The translations under genes were made by a program, and so were the position numbers. Positions 28,071 to 37,055 of a DNA stretch of 64,000 nt are shown piece by piece. The stretch's first letter is position 1. Every line of letters begins with the position of its first letter. The notes under the pieces were generated by a model. It saw only the letters and a program-made list of their open reading frames with translations, made no database searches and was not told the origin of the DNA. The DNA comes from SZUA-320 sp963707875 (lineage in GTDB: Bacteria > Gemmatimonadota > Gemmatimonadetes > Gemmatimonadales > GWC2-71-9). The stretch spans positions 868,001 to 932,000 of the forward strand of contig CAVPRU010000014.1 of assembly GCA_963707875.1 (NCBI GenBank). The letters run 5' to 3'.

Positions 28071-29347
28071 GCCGATTTCCCCAGCGCGGCGGGCATCGAT
28101 CATCTGGAAGTAGCTCTCCAGCCGGTTCTTGATGTTGGCGGCCGAGAAGTACCGCGGATCCACCAGATCGGACTCGATGAAGCCCCCGGGAATGCCGGTC
28201 CGCTTTTCCACCTCGCGCAGAATCATCAGCTGGCCCGCCGAGAATGAGTTGCAGGACTTCACCGAGTTGATCAGGAACCCGTCCGCCTGATACTCCTGGA
28301 TGTACCGCACCAGCATGTCGATGCGGGCCGGCAGGTTGAGGTTGGTGTAGCAGCCGCTGCAGTAGTCGGCCAGCGTCCCCAGCGGGTCCGTCGGGATCGT
28401 GGCGGAAGCCGAAGTCGTAGGTTCCGCCGACCTTGGTGTAGGTCGAGGCGACCACCACCGCCCCCTCGTCGGCGAACATCTTCCAGAAATCGCGGAAGTG
28501 CGTCCAGTTGGGCGGCCCTTCGACCACCAGGCGGTAGCTTCTGCTCGTTGAGCGGTCCGTCCGGCGTGACGGGGCCGAGCCCGGCCGCTGCCCGCTCCTC
28601 CACTTCCTCGCGCAGCGCCCGGTAGTAGTCCACTCCCTCCTGGCGTGCCCCGGAAGGCGCTGAAGATGGGGCCGACGTAGTACACGGCGCCGAAGTAGCC
28701 GTCGATCGGGCTGGGCGTGAGCTTCGCCGGCCTGGAGCACCGCGACCAGGTCATCCTCCGCCTCGGCCGAGAGGGCGAGATGATGCCGCAGCTTCTCCTC
28801 GTCGTAGGGCCGGCCGGTGGCCCGCTCCAGGGCGGGAATCACCTGCTCCCGGAGCTGGCGCAGCATGTACTCGCGGTGCTCCGGCTCCAGCACCCCGTCG
28901 CCCTGGTACGGCACGTGGAAGAACACCGACGGGACAGTCGTATTCCTCGCGCAGCAGCTCGAACCACTTCATGAAGGTGTAGCACCCGGTGTACGACAGC
29001 AGGAGCAGGTCCGGCTTCGGGAGACGGGTTCCCATCGGACCCATGTTGCCCGCTCGCATCATCCCGATGTCGCACTTGACGTAGGTGCAGACGTCCTCGG
29101 AGTGCCCCGCCCGCTCTGCCTCCGCGACATAGTCGCCCGACAGCTTCCGCATCCCGGATTGGAGCGCGTTGATCTCCGGGAGCACCGGCAGCGCGCCGAA
29201 GGAGCGGATCAACTCCGTCAGATTGCCCGGGACGAAGGTGTAGACCACCGGCTCGCCGTTCTCCCGGGCCTGCTCCAGCCGGTCGAAGTGGCTGGCGATC
29301 ATCTCCTTCTGCAGCAGCATCGAGCGGTCCTTGAGCGCCTCGGCCAT
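28067..29347 (-). CDS. bzdO: Set-2 aryl-CoA reductase subunit, BzdO/BcrB-like, frameshifted
   Basis: About 426 residues. It starts 'LLQKEMIASHFDRLEQA' and 'YTFVPGNLTELIRSFGALPV' and continues 'KPDLLLLSYTGCYTFMKWFE'. After breaks near 28,940, 28,735, 28,635, 28,535 and 28,395 come 'SVFFHVPYQGDG', 'IDGYFGAVYYVGPIFSAFRG', 'NWTHFRDFWKMFADEGAVVV', 'SGCYTNLNLPARIDMLVRYI' and 'LINSVKSCNSFSAGQLMI'. The cysteines in 'GCYTF', 'SGCYTN' and 'SVKSCNS' suit Fe-S or active-site roles. It is of the 2-hydroxyacyl-CoA dehydratase D family. Position second in the block, as in bzdNOPQ. The ATG overlaps the previous stop by one base. Confidence 0.68.
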
Positions 29348-30514
29348 CAGCCACCTCCCCACAGCTTGATGGAATCGGAGAAGGTGCCGGCCTGCTCGCG
29401 GAACTGCTGGAACTGGCCGGTGTTCTCGGCGTACTTGAAGGCGATACAGGGGATCTGCCGCTGTTCGGCGCCCGCCCGCAGCATCGGCTGGTCGAGCAGG
29501 GCCGGGTCGCAGAAACTCGGGGTGGCGAAGATGATCCCGTCCGCCCGGGCGGCGGCCACCTGCTCTCCCATCAGCCGCCGCTTTCCCCCCGGGTCCCCTT
29601 CGTAGAGCACCGAGGTCCGGAGCTCGGTGTGGACCAGGGCCTCGGCCAGGGCCCGCACCGGGTCCCCGCCCGACCCCACTTCCTGCCTCAGGAACCGGTT
29701 CCCCAGAAGAAAGTCGTCGTCCACGACGTAGCAGCCGGCCCGTTCGATCGACTTGATGAGTCCCAGCGGCGGCTGCTCGCAGAAGGCCCCCACCACGATC
29801 ACCCGGCTGTTGTCGCGGGGACGACCCGGAGCCGGCCTCGACCGCGGCCAGGTATCCGCGCGCCTGGGTGAGGAACACCTCGGCGGGCGCCACTTCGCCG
29901 GCCCGGAGCAGCAGGTAGAGCTCCTCGGTCGGCACGTCCCACGGCCGTTCCCGCCGAACCCGGTAGAGCTCCCGGATGACCCGGCGCACCTCGTCGTGGC
30001 GCGCGATCGCCGCCCAGACATCCGCCGTCGGTGACGTTCCGGCCGGACACCGCCGAGAGGTCCTTGACCAGATGACGCAGCTCCCCGTCCCAGAACTCCA
30101 CCGCGGTCGCGGGTCGGGGACCTGGGGCAGGTCGAGATACCGCACGTAGACGTCGGGGTACAGCAGCTTCCAGATGCCGGACAGATTCCGGATGACGTCG
30201 CAGGTGGAGGGAAAGAGGAGGGCGGAGAGGAAGTCGAGCCGTCCCGACTGGGCGAGTTCGATCACCGACCGCGGCAGATGGCAGATGTAGGACTGGTAGA
30301 AGGCATCGCCCTTGATCGTCTCCAGCAGGTCCCCCGCCCCGTGAATCCCGACCGGGAGGAACCCGCAGGCCTCGAGGATCTCCCGGGGGGCGTAGACCGG
30401 GAGATAGCCGCCGGCCCGGCCGTCGGGGTGGTCGGCAAGCCATTGCCGGACCGCGGGGAAGCTCAAGTCCTCGTAGAGGTTACGAGCCCAGTCGATGACT
30501 TCCGTCCGCTCCAT
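29347..30514 (-). CDS. bzdN: Set-2 aryl-CoA reductase subunit, BzdN/BcrC-like, three frameshifts
   Basis: About 389 residues from the ATG at 30514 (GAGGGG site); an ATG at 30547 is possible but would leave a leader of only about 20 bases. Segments are 'DWARNLYEDLSFPAVRQWL', 'YAPREILEACGFLPVGIHG', 'FYQSYICHLPRSVIELAQSG', 'LLFPSTCDVIRNLSG', 'IVVGAFCEQPPLGLIKSIER', 'GIIFATPSFCDPALLDQPM' and 'IPCIAFKYAENTGQFQQFRE'. Breaks near 30,110, 30,030 and 29,825. Conserved cysteines fit the BcrC/BzdN family, which with the BzdO-like subunit carries the benzoyl-CoA site. It is the first gene of the minus-strand run, right after the promoter. Confidence 0.7.
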
Positions 30515-30556
30515 CCGCCCCTCGGCAGTTGCGGGATGACCTGACATCAAAAAGTG

Positions 30557-30570
30557 AACGAACGTTCGTT
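30557..30570. promoter_or_regulatory. Perfect 14-bp palindrome, candidate TetR operator
   Basis: AACGAACGTTCGTT is a perfect inverted repeat in the short divergent region between the bzdN-like gene and the dehydrogenase/hydratase fusion. It lies immediately beside AT-rich -10-like sequences for both directions, where bound repressor would block either transcript. Symmetry and length fit TetR-family operators. The only regulator gene seen in the cluster is the TetR at 21.5-22.2 kb; the pairing is inference. Confidence 0.65.
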
Positions 30571-30580
30571 ATATTATACT
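30570..30580. promoter_or_regulatory. AT-rich divergent core promoter (-10 elements both ways)
   Basis: An 11-base A/T-rich island in otherwise very GC-rich DNA. On the minus strand 30573-30578 reads TATAAT, a consensus -10, about 60 bases before the bzdN-like start. On the plus strand 30575-30580 reads TATACT, about 120 bases before the fusion gene. No convincing TTGACA-like -35 is visible for either. The overlap of both -10 elements with the palindrome suggests coordinated repression. Confidence 0.55.
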
Positions 30581-30697
30581 ACCGCTCCGGGCCCGCTTTG
30601 GCCAGCCCCAGGGACCCCGGGCGCAGGACAGACTTCCACCCCCGGAAACCGCCACCGTGACCCGCTCCCGGGTCAACGCCTGGCCGAGGAGCGCACC

Positions 30698-32726
30698 ATG
30701 GGAATCAGTCTGGAAGGCACCATTGGCCGGCAGGTCGGCGTCGTCGGATCCGGCCAGATCGGCCCGGATATCGCCCTCTACTTTGCCAAGGCCCTCCACG
30801 CCGACGGGATCCGGGTGCTGCTGGTGGACATTGCCCCCGAGGCGCTGCTGCGGGGCCAGGAGAAGATCGAACGGAAGGTGGCCAAGGGCCGCGACACCGG
30901 CGCCTTCAGTCCGGCCGCCGCGGCCGGAATCCTGGCGGCCATCAGCTACAGCACCGACGATGGCCTGCTCGCCGACGCGGGGCTGGTGATCGAGGCGGCC
31001 ACGGAGAATCTGGCCGTCAAGCGGTCGATCTTCGCCCAGCTCGAGGCCGTCTGCGCGCCGGTCAGCGGTCCTGGCCTCGAACTCGTCCCACATCGAGCCG
31101 GAGGAGATCTTCGCCGAGCTCCGTCACCGGGAGCGGGCGCTGGTGGTGCACTACTTCTTCCCGGCCGAGCGCAACCCGCTCGTCGAGATCGTCCCGGCCG
31201 AGGCAACCGACCCGGCATGCACCGACCGGCTGATGGCCTTCTACGAGGCGATCGGCAAGGTGCCGATCCGGGTGGGCAGCCGCTACGGCTACGCGGTCGA
31301 TCCCGTCTTCGAGGGTCTCTTCCTGGCCGCGGCGCTGGCGGTGGAAGCGGGGCTCGGGACGATCCGGGAGGTCGACGCCGCGGCCCGGCGGGCGCTGGGA
31401 CTCGGGGTCGGACCGTTCACCGCCATGAACCTCACCGGCGGCAACCCGATCACCGCGCACGCGCTCGACGTGATGACCCAGAAGATCGGCCCCTGGTTCC
31501 GGGTCCCGCGGCTTCTGCGCGAAGCCATGGCATCGCAGCAGCCGTGGCCGGTGGCCCAGCGGGGGGATCCGTCGATCTGCCCCCGGAACAGGAAGGTCCC
31601 ATCGCGGACGAGATGCGGGGTGCCTACTTCGGCCTGGTCGGCGAGGTCCTCGACAGCGGGATCATCACCCTCGCCGATCTCGAGATGGCGGTCGAGCTCG
31701 GTCTCGCGATGCGCGCCCCGTTCGCCTTCATGAACGAGCTGGGCCCGACCCAGGCGCTCGCCCTGGTGGAAGCCTACGCCGGCCGTCATCCCGGGTTCCC
31801 GGTACCGCGCTGCCTCCTCGACCAGGCGAGAGCCAGGGGCGGACGCCCGTTCGCGATCGACTTCGTCCTCCGGCGGGATGTGGGGGACATCGCCGTCCTG
31901 ACGATCCGGCGCCCGAAGGTGCTCAACGCCCTCAGCGAAGAGGTCTACGACCAGCTTCGGGTCCACTTCACAGTACTCCGCGACGACCCGGCAATCGCCG
32001 GCGTGGTCCTCACCGGCTTCGGCCCGAAGGCGTTCGTGTCAGGAGCGGACGTGCACTTCCTCGCGGGGATCGAGACGCCGGAGATCGGGGTCACGACCTC
32101 GGAGCGGTCCAAGGAGGTGGGCAATCTCATGGAGGGCCTCGGCAAGCCGATCGTCTGCGCCCTCAACGGGTTTGCACTCGGCGGCGGCGCCGAGCTCGCA
32201 CTCTGCTGCACGGCCCGAATCGCCCGCCCGGGACTCGCCCTCGCCATCGGGACGCCCGAGGTCAACCTCGGCATCATTCCCGGCGCCGGAGCCACCCAGC
32301 GGCTGCCCCGTCTCGCCGGGATCGAGACCGCCGCGGCGATGCTGCGGACCGGGCGCGGGCTGTCGGGACCGGAGGCCGTCCGGCACGGCCTGATCCGGGA
32401 GGAGGTGGAGGGAAACCTGCTGGAGGCGGCGGTGGCGCTGGCGGGTGCCGCGGCCCGCGGCGAGATCCGGCTCGCCCCGATCGACCCGGCGCCCCTGAAG
32501 ACCCCCGACCAGTTGCCCTCCGATGGAGCTGGGCCATCTGAGCGGGGCGATCGATGCCCTGCTCTGCCGGGCGATCCTGGAGGGGTGCCGGCGGCCTCTG
32601 CCCGAGGGGCTGCGCATCGAGTCGGAGCTGTTCGGCGAGTGCTGCCGGACCGAGGACATGCGGATCGGGGTTCAGAACTTCCTGGCCAACGGACCGCGCG
32701 CAAAGGCTGCCTTCCAGCACCGGTAA
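30698..32726 (+). CDS. 3-hydroxyacyl-CoA dehydrogenase / enoyl-CoA hydratase fusion, three frameshifts
   Basis: About 676 residues. N-terminal dehydrogenase: 'VGVVGSGQIGPDIALYFA' (NAD site), 'VLASNSSHIEPEEIF', 'HYFFPAERNPLVEIVP' and 'MNLTGGNPI'. C-terminal crotonase: 'LTIRRPKVLNALSEEVYDQL', 'FVSGADVHFLAGI', 'ALNGFALGGGAELALCC' and 'GTPEVNLGIIPGAGATQRLP'. Breaks near 31,067, 31,560 and 32,518; the last moves the end to 'AKAAFQHR' at 32726. Domain order is dehydrogenase then hydratase, opposite to FadB/FadJ. Diverging from the aromatic run, it likely oxidises 3-hydroxypimeloyl-CoA and related intermediates. GAGGAG precedes the ATG. Confidence 0.78.
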
Positions 32727-32845
32727 CCCTGCCGCCCGGGGACTCGCGGGATCGGAATCCCGGCAGCAACGGCTGCTGACCGGTCGCTTCGCTCCGGCAG
32801 GTTCGACCGCCATGGTACCATTCGGCGACGCAGGGGAGGGACGCG

Positions 32846-33757
32846 ATGACCCAGGCATTCCGGGCAGGTATCTGGCGGCTGGCTGATCCCAAGATCAGCC
32901 TGACATCTGCCGCGGCACTGATGGTCGGCATGGCACCGGCCATCCGGGAAGACCAGTACTCATGGGCCTGGCTGGCTGTGACCGCCCTTGCCCTGTTCGG
33001 GCTTGAGGTTGCCAAGAACGCCTGGGGCGATGTCATCGACTACGAGTCCGGCACCGACCTGGCCGTCCAGCCGGAGGACAGGACTCCGTTCTCCGGTGGC
33101 AAGCGGGTGATCGTCGATCAGCTGCTGACCAGACAGCAGACGTGGACCGTCGCAGCGGTCTTCGGCACGGCCGGGGTGCTGCTCGGTGCGGTGATCGTGC
33201 TGCTTCGGGAACCGGCTGTCCTCGGCCTAGGGATAGTTGGCGTGCTGCTCGCCTGGTCGTACCACGGGCTACCGCTCAGGCTCGCCTACCGCGGGCTCGG
33301 CGAACTGGACGTGGCCCTCTGCTACGGGCCGCTCATCGTACTCAGCACCTTCCTGATTCAGACTCACAGGCTGAGCTGGGCGGTCTTCTGGCTGTCGGTG
33401 CCGCTGGGGCTGCTGATCGCGGCCTTTCTCTGGGTGAACGAGTTTCCGGACTACCTCGCAGACCGGTCAGCCGGCAAGAGGAACCTGATCGTCCGACTGG
33501 GGCGGCACAACGCGAGCCGAGTGCTGCCCGGAATCTACGGACTCGCGTTCGGTTGCACCGTGGCGATGCCGTGGCTGGCTGAGGTCCCTCGCGCTGCTTG
33601 GCTCGGCCTGCTGGCGCTACCCTTCGCTGCCATTGCCTGCTGGCACACGTGGCGGCAACCCGAGGACTTCTACCGGACCCGGCCGGTGCAACCGGCAGCC
33701 CTCCTCGCCTTCCTCGCGTACCCCATCGGACTCTCCGTCGGGATCATCTGGGGCTGA
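32846..33757 (+). CDS. UbiA/MenA-family membrane prenyltransferase
   Basis: 303 residues, intact, with about eight hydrophobic segments. The two Asp-rich motifs of the family are present: 'NAWGDVIDYESGTD' near residue 58 and 'NEFPDYLADRSAGKRNLIVR' near 197. These bind Mg2+ and the polyprenyl diphosphate. Such enzymes prenylate an aromatic acceptor, for example 1,4-dihydroxy-2-naphthoate in menaquinone synthesis. No other quinone genes are nearby, so the acceptor is uncertain. GGAGGG precedes the ATG. This gene marks the return to sequence without frame breaks. Confidence 0.82.
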   Translation: MTQAFRAGIWRLADPKISLTSAAALMVGMAPAIREDQYSWAWLAVTALALFGLEVAKNAWGDVIDYESGTDLAVQPEDRTPFSGGKRVIVDQLLTRQQTWTVAAVFGTAGVLLGAVIVLLREPAVLGLGIVGVLLAWSYHGLPLRLAYRGLGELDVALCYGPLIVLSTFLIQTHRLSWAVFWLSVPLGLLIAAFLWVNEFPDYLADRSAGKRNLIVRLGRHNASRVLPGIYGLAFGCTVAMPWLAEVPRAAWLGLLALPFAAIACWHTWRQPEDFYRTRPVQPAALLAFLAYPIGLSVGIIWG

Positions 33758-33938
33758 ACCCAGTCTCGGGATGCCCAGGCGTCTGAGCCTGTCCGAAGGC
33801 ATGGGAAGCTCACTGACTGGTGTCCGGATTCCGGCTCGCGCCCGGGCCTCAGGAGGGCCATATTCCTCAGGTTGGGATCCCGGTCCCGGCCTGAGCCTCG
33901 GCACACCGGAAGACCAAGCCTGACCATCAGGGAGAGCT

Positions 33939-34357
33939 ATGGCGGAACAGCTCCAGCGGCTCAGGACAGCCCTTGCCGACCGGTACCGGATCGATGGTGA
34001 GCTGGGAGCCGGAGGGATGGCGATGGTCTACCTGGCCCACGACCTTCGGCACGACCGGAAATGGGTGGCCGTGCCGAGCCCCTCTGGTCGCGGGATGGGA
34101 CCGAGTTGTTCTACCGATCGCCCCGGGGCGACGCGATGGCGACCACGGTGTCCACCAGGGCCGCCTTCAGCCACAGCCAGCCCGTGCGGATGTTCCCCAA
34201 TTCTATCCTGTCGGTGGGTCAGTACTACCGCGGTTGGGATGTCCACCCAGACGGCCGCTTCCTGATGAGCAAGACCGGGGGGTCCAATTCGAGCGAGCTG
34301 GAGGTCATCCTCAACTGGACCCGAGAGTTGGAGCGGCTGGAGGGCCACAGGCCATGA
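33939..34357 (+). pseudogene. Collapsed Ser/Thr kinase gene
   Basis: The first ~38 codons are the start of a kinase like its two downstream neighbours ('LADRYRIDGELGAGGMAMVYL'... up to 'HDRK'). The sequence then jumps, out of frame, to the C-terminal end of the propeller region of such kinases ('AEPLWSRDGTELFYRSPRG', 'GWDVHPDGRFLMSK', 'VILNWTRELERLEG'). Most of the kinase and propeller, over 2 kb by comparison with the neighbours, is missing. It is best read as an internal deletion of a third tandem kinase copy. No product is expected. Confidence 0.8.
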
Positions 34358-34390
34358 TCGTCGACACCTCAGTCAGGCCTGCGTGAGGTC

Positions 34391-37055
34391 GTGACTCTGG
34401 TGCCCGAGCGCCTTTCAGCCGCCCTGGCCGACCGCTACCGGATCGACCGGGAACTCGGCGCGGGCGGGATGGCCACGGTGTATCTGGCCGAGGATCTCAA
34501 GCACAAGCGCCAGGTGGCGATCAAGGTCCTCCGCCCCGAGCTGGCGGCGGTCATCGGGGCCGAACGGTTCCTGGCCGAGATCACCACCACCGCTAACCTG
34601 CAACACCCGCACATCCTGCCGCTCCACGACTCGGGTCAGGTGGATGGGACGGTGTTCTATGTGATGCCGTTCGTCGAGGGCGAATCGCTCCGGGAGCGGC
34701 TCGACCGGGAGAAGCAGCTGCCGGTGGCCGAGGCGGTCCGGATTGCGACCGAGGTGGCCGGGGCGCTCGACTACGCCCATCGCCACCACGTTATCCACCG
34801 GGACATCAAGCCGGCCAACATCCTGCTTCACGACGGCCGCGCTCTGGTGGCCGACTTCGGGATCGCCCTGGCGGCCAGCAAGACCGACAGCGGCTCCCGG
34901 ATGACTGAGACCGGGATGAGCCTCGGCACTCCGCACTACATGAGCCCCGAGCAGGCGATGGGGGAACGCACGCTCGACGCCCGGACCGACGTCTACGCGC
35001 TTGGCTGCGTGCTCTACGAGATGCTGACTGGGGAACCGCCCTTCACTGGGCCGACCGCCCAGTCGATCGTGGCGAAGGTGATGACGGCGGAGCCCGAGTC
35101 GGTCAGCACCTATCGGAAGACCGTGCCCGCCCAGGTCGAGGAGGCGGTAGCGGTGGCGCTCGCCAAGCTCCCAGCCGACCGGTTTGCATCGGCCGCTGAC
35201 TTGGCCGACGCACTCGCCAACCCCGCCGGTGGTGGCCCGGGCACGCCGAGGAACCGCGGAGCGAAGCCTGCCACCACATCGAGGGCCATCTACGCCTTGT
35301 CGGCCCTGAGTGCCACACTCCTGGTGGCCGCCGTGATCGGATGGCTCCGGCCCGCCCCGACTCCAGCGACCAGCCGGCAACGGGTTCTGCTCTGGCATCA
35401 AGCGATGGAGGAAACGCTCGCGCCAGGTGTCCAGCGCCACGCAACCCAGGCTGCCATCGCGCCAGACGGATCGAGCCTCGTGTACTCCGACTCCCTGGGG
35501 GACGGCGTTCAGCTACTGCGGAAGCTCCGCGACGAGAGCGACCCGACCCCCTTGGTCGGGACCGAGGGTGGCGTGTCTCCGTTCTTTTCTCCGGATGGTG
35601 GGTGGATCGGCTACGCCACGACCGACGGCAGGCTGCGGAAGGTGCCCGTGGCCGGCGGGGGGTCGGTAACCCTCAGCGATGAGCTGCATCCTATCTACAC
35701 CACGGCCGGCTGGCTTGACGACGAAACAATCATCTTCGTGGACAACAAGCTCGGCCTTCGCCGAATCCCGGCCAAAGGTGGGACCGCCGCACTCCTGCCG
35801 GGGGGAGGTTCCGGGCGGGTGAACACTGCCCACATCTGGCCGATCCCGGGGAGTGGCGGCTTTCTCTATACCCAGTGCCCAGGGGGCAACTGCGCCATTT
35901 CATCAGATGTCCATGTCTACGATCTGGCGACCGACAGCAGCCGGGTGCTGGTCGAGCGAGCCGCCGGTGCCTGGTACGCTGCCACCGGCCATCTCCTGTA
36001 CACCGATCGTACCGGCGGAGTCTATGCGGCAGGGTTCGACACCGACCGGCTGACCCTGACGAGTGGCGCTATTCCCGTGATTGACGGGGTTCAGCCGCTG
36101 GGCTTTACCATCTCCCGTTCCGGCAGCGTGCTCTATTCCCTCGCCGGTGGGGCCCGGTCCCCGGCCGAGCTGGTGTGGGTCTCGCGCACGGGTGCGGTCG
36201 AACAGGTGGACCCCGGTTGGCAGGGCCGGTTCGAATACCCGGCAATCTCGCCTGACGGCAACGCGCTGGCGGTAAGCCTGACCGAGGGATCGACCCACCT
36301 GTGGATCCGACGGTCGGATGGGACCCGGCAGAAGTTGACTCAGGACGGGACGGTCAACTGGCGCCCCGTCTGGAGCCGGGACGGCCTCTCCATCGCATAC
36401 GTCTCCAATAGTGGGAGAGAGGGAACGGAGCTGCTCAAGGCATACCGGATGCCGGTGGACGGGAGCGCCCCGGCCGAGGTGATCCTGGGGTACAGCTTTG
36501 GCGTGTGGGAGGTGGAGCTTTCCCCCGACCAGCAATGGCTGGTGGTCCGATCCGACGAGGGCGGCGGTAACGGGAACATTCGCGCCCGGCGGTTGGGCGG
36601 TGATACCGCGCTGGTGCCCCTGGCGGTGGGCGATCCCATTCAGACTCAGATTGCGCTCTCGCCAGACGGCCAGTGGCTGGCGTACTCATCCGACGAGACC
36701 GGGAAGAAGGAAGTCTACGTGACCTCCTTCCCGGTACCCGGGGCGCATCGCCTTGTGTCACGGGGCGGCGCGATAGAGCCGCGGTGGGCCCACAGCGGAC
36801 GGGAATTGTTCTTCAAGAGCAGCGGCCAGCTGGTCGCCGTGGACGTGCCGCCCGGGCCAACCTTCTCGCCCGGGGGTCCCGCGACCGCTTTTCCCGGTGG
36901 CGGGCTTTCGCGAGGCACGGAACCGGCAGCAGTATGACGTGAGTCCGGATGACCGCCGATTCCTGATGATCCGGGAACTGGGCGGAGGCGAAAGCCGGGA
37001 GGTCATGTACGTCGAGAACTGGTTGACCGAACTCAAGGTCAAGGTGAAACAGTGA
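34391..37055 (+). CDS. Ser/Thr protein kinase with TM helix and WD40/TolB-type propeller, C-terminal frameshift
   Basis: Kinase domain at about 19-280: 'GAGGMATVYLAEDLKHK', 'VAIKVLRPEL', 'HRDIKPANILL', 'ADFGIALAA' and 'GTPHYMSPEQAMG'. A TM helix near 300-320 ('ALSATLLVAAVIGWL') precedes a long beta-propeller with repeated 'SPDG' units ('ISPDGNALAVSL', 'LSPDGQWLAYSS'). The frame stops at 36937, but the family C-terminus continues one frame over ('YDVSPDDRRFLMIRELGGG', 'ENWLTELKVKVKQ') to a stop at 37055 that overlaps the next kinase start (GTGA). A one-base indel near 36,905 explains this. Likely a membrane signalling kinase; ligand unknown. Confidence 0.85.

Noticed and set aside
13383..32726. 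Reading the aromatic genes as pseudogenes
   Set aside because: Breaks are single-base, no in-frame stops were seen, catalytic motifs and overlaps persist, and rimM shows the same defect. Sequencing error is the simpler explanation, though only reads can settle it.
32739..32785. A third copy of the hairpin repeat after the fusion gene
   Set aside because: It shares only a loose 'CGGGATC...GGCTGCTGACC' pattern, with no hairpin and no neighbouring repeat parts; chance similarity in GC-rich DNA is likely.
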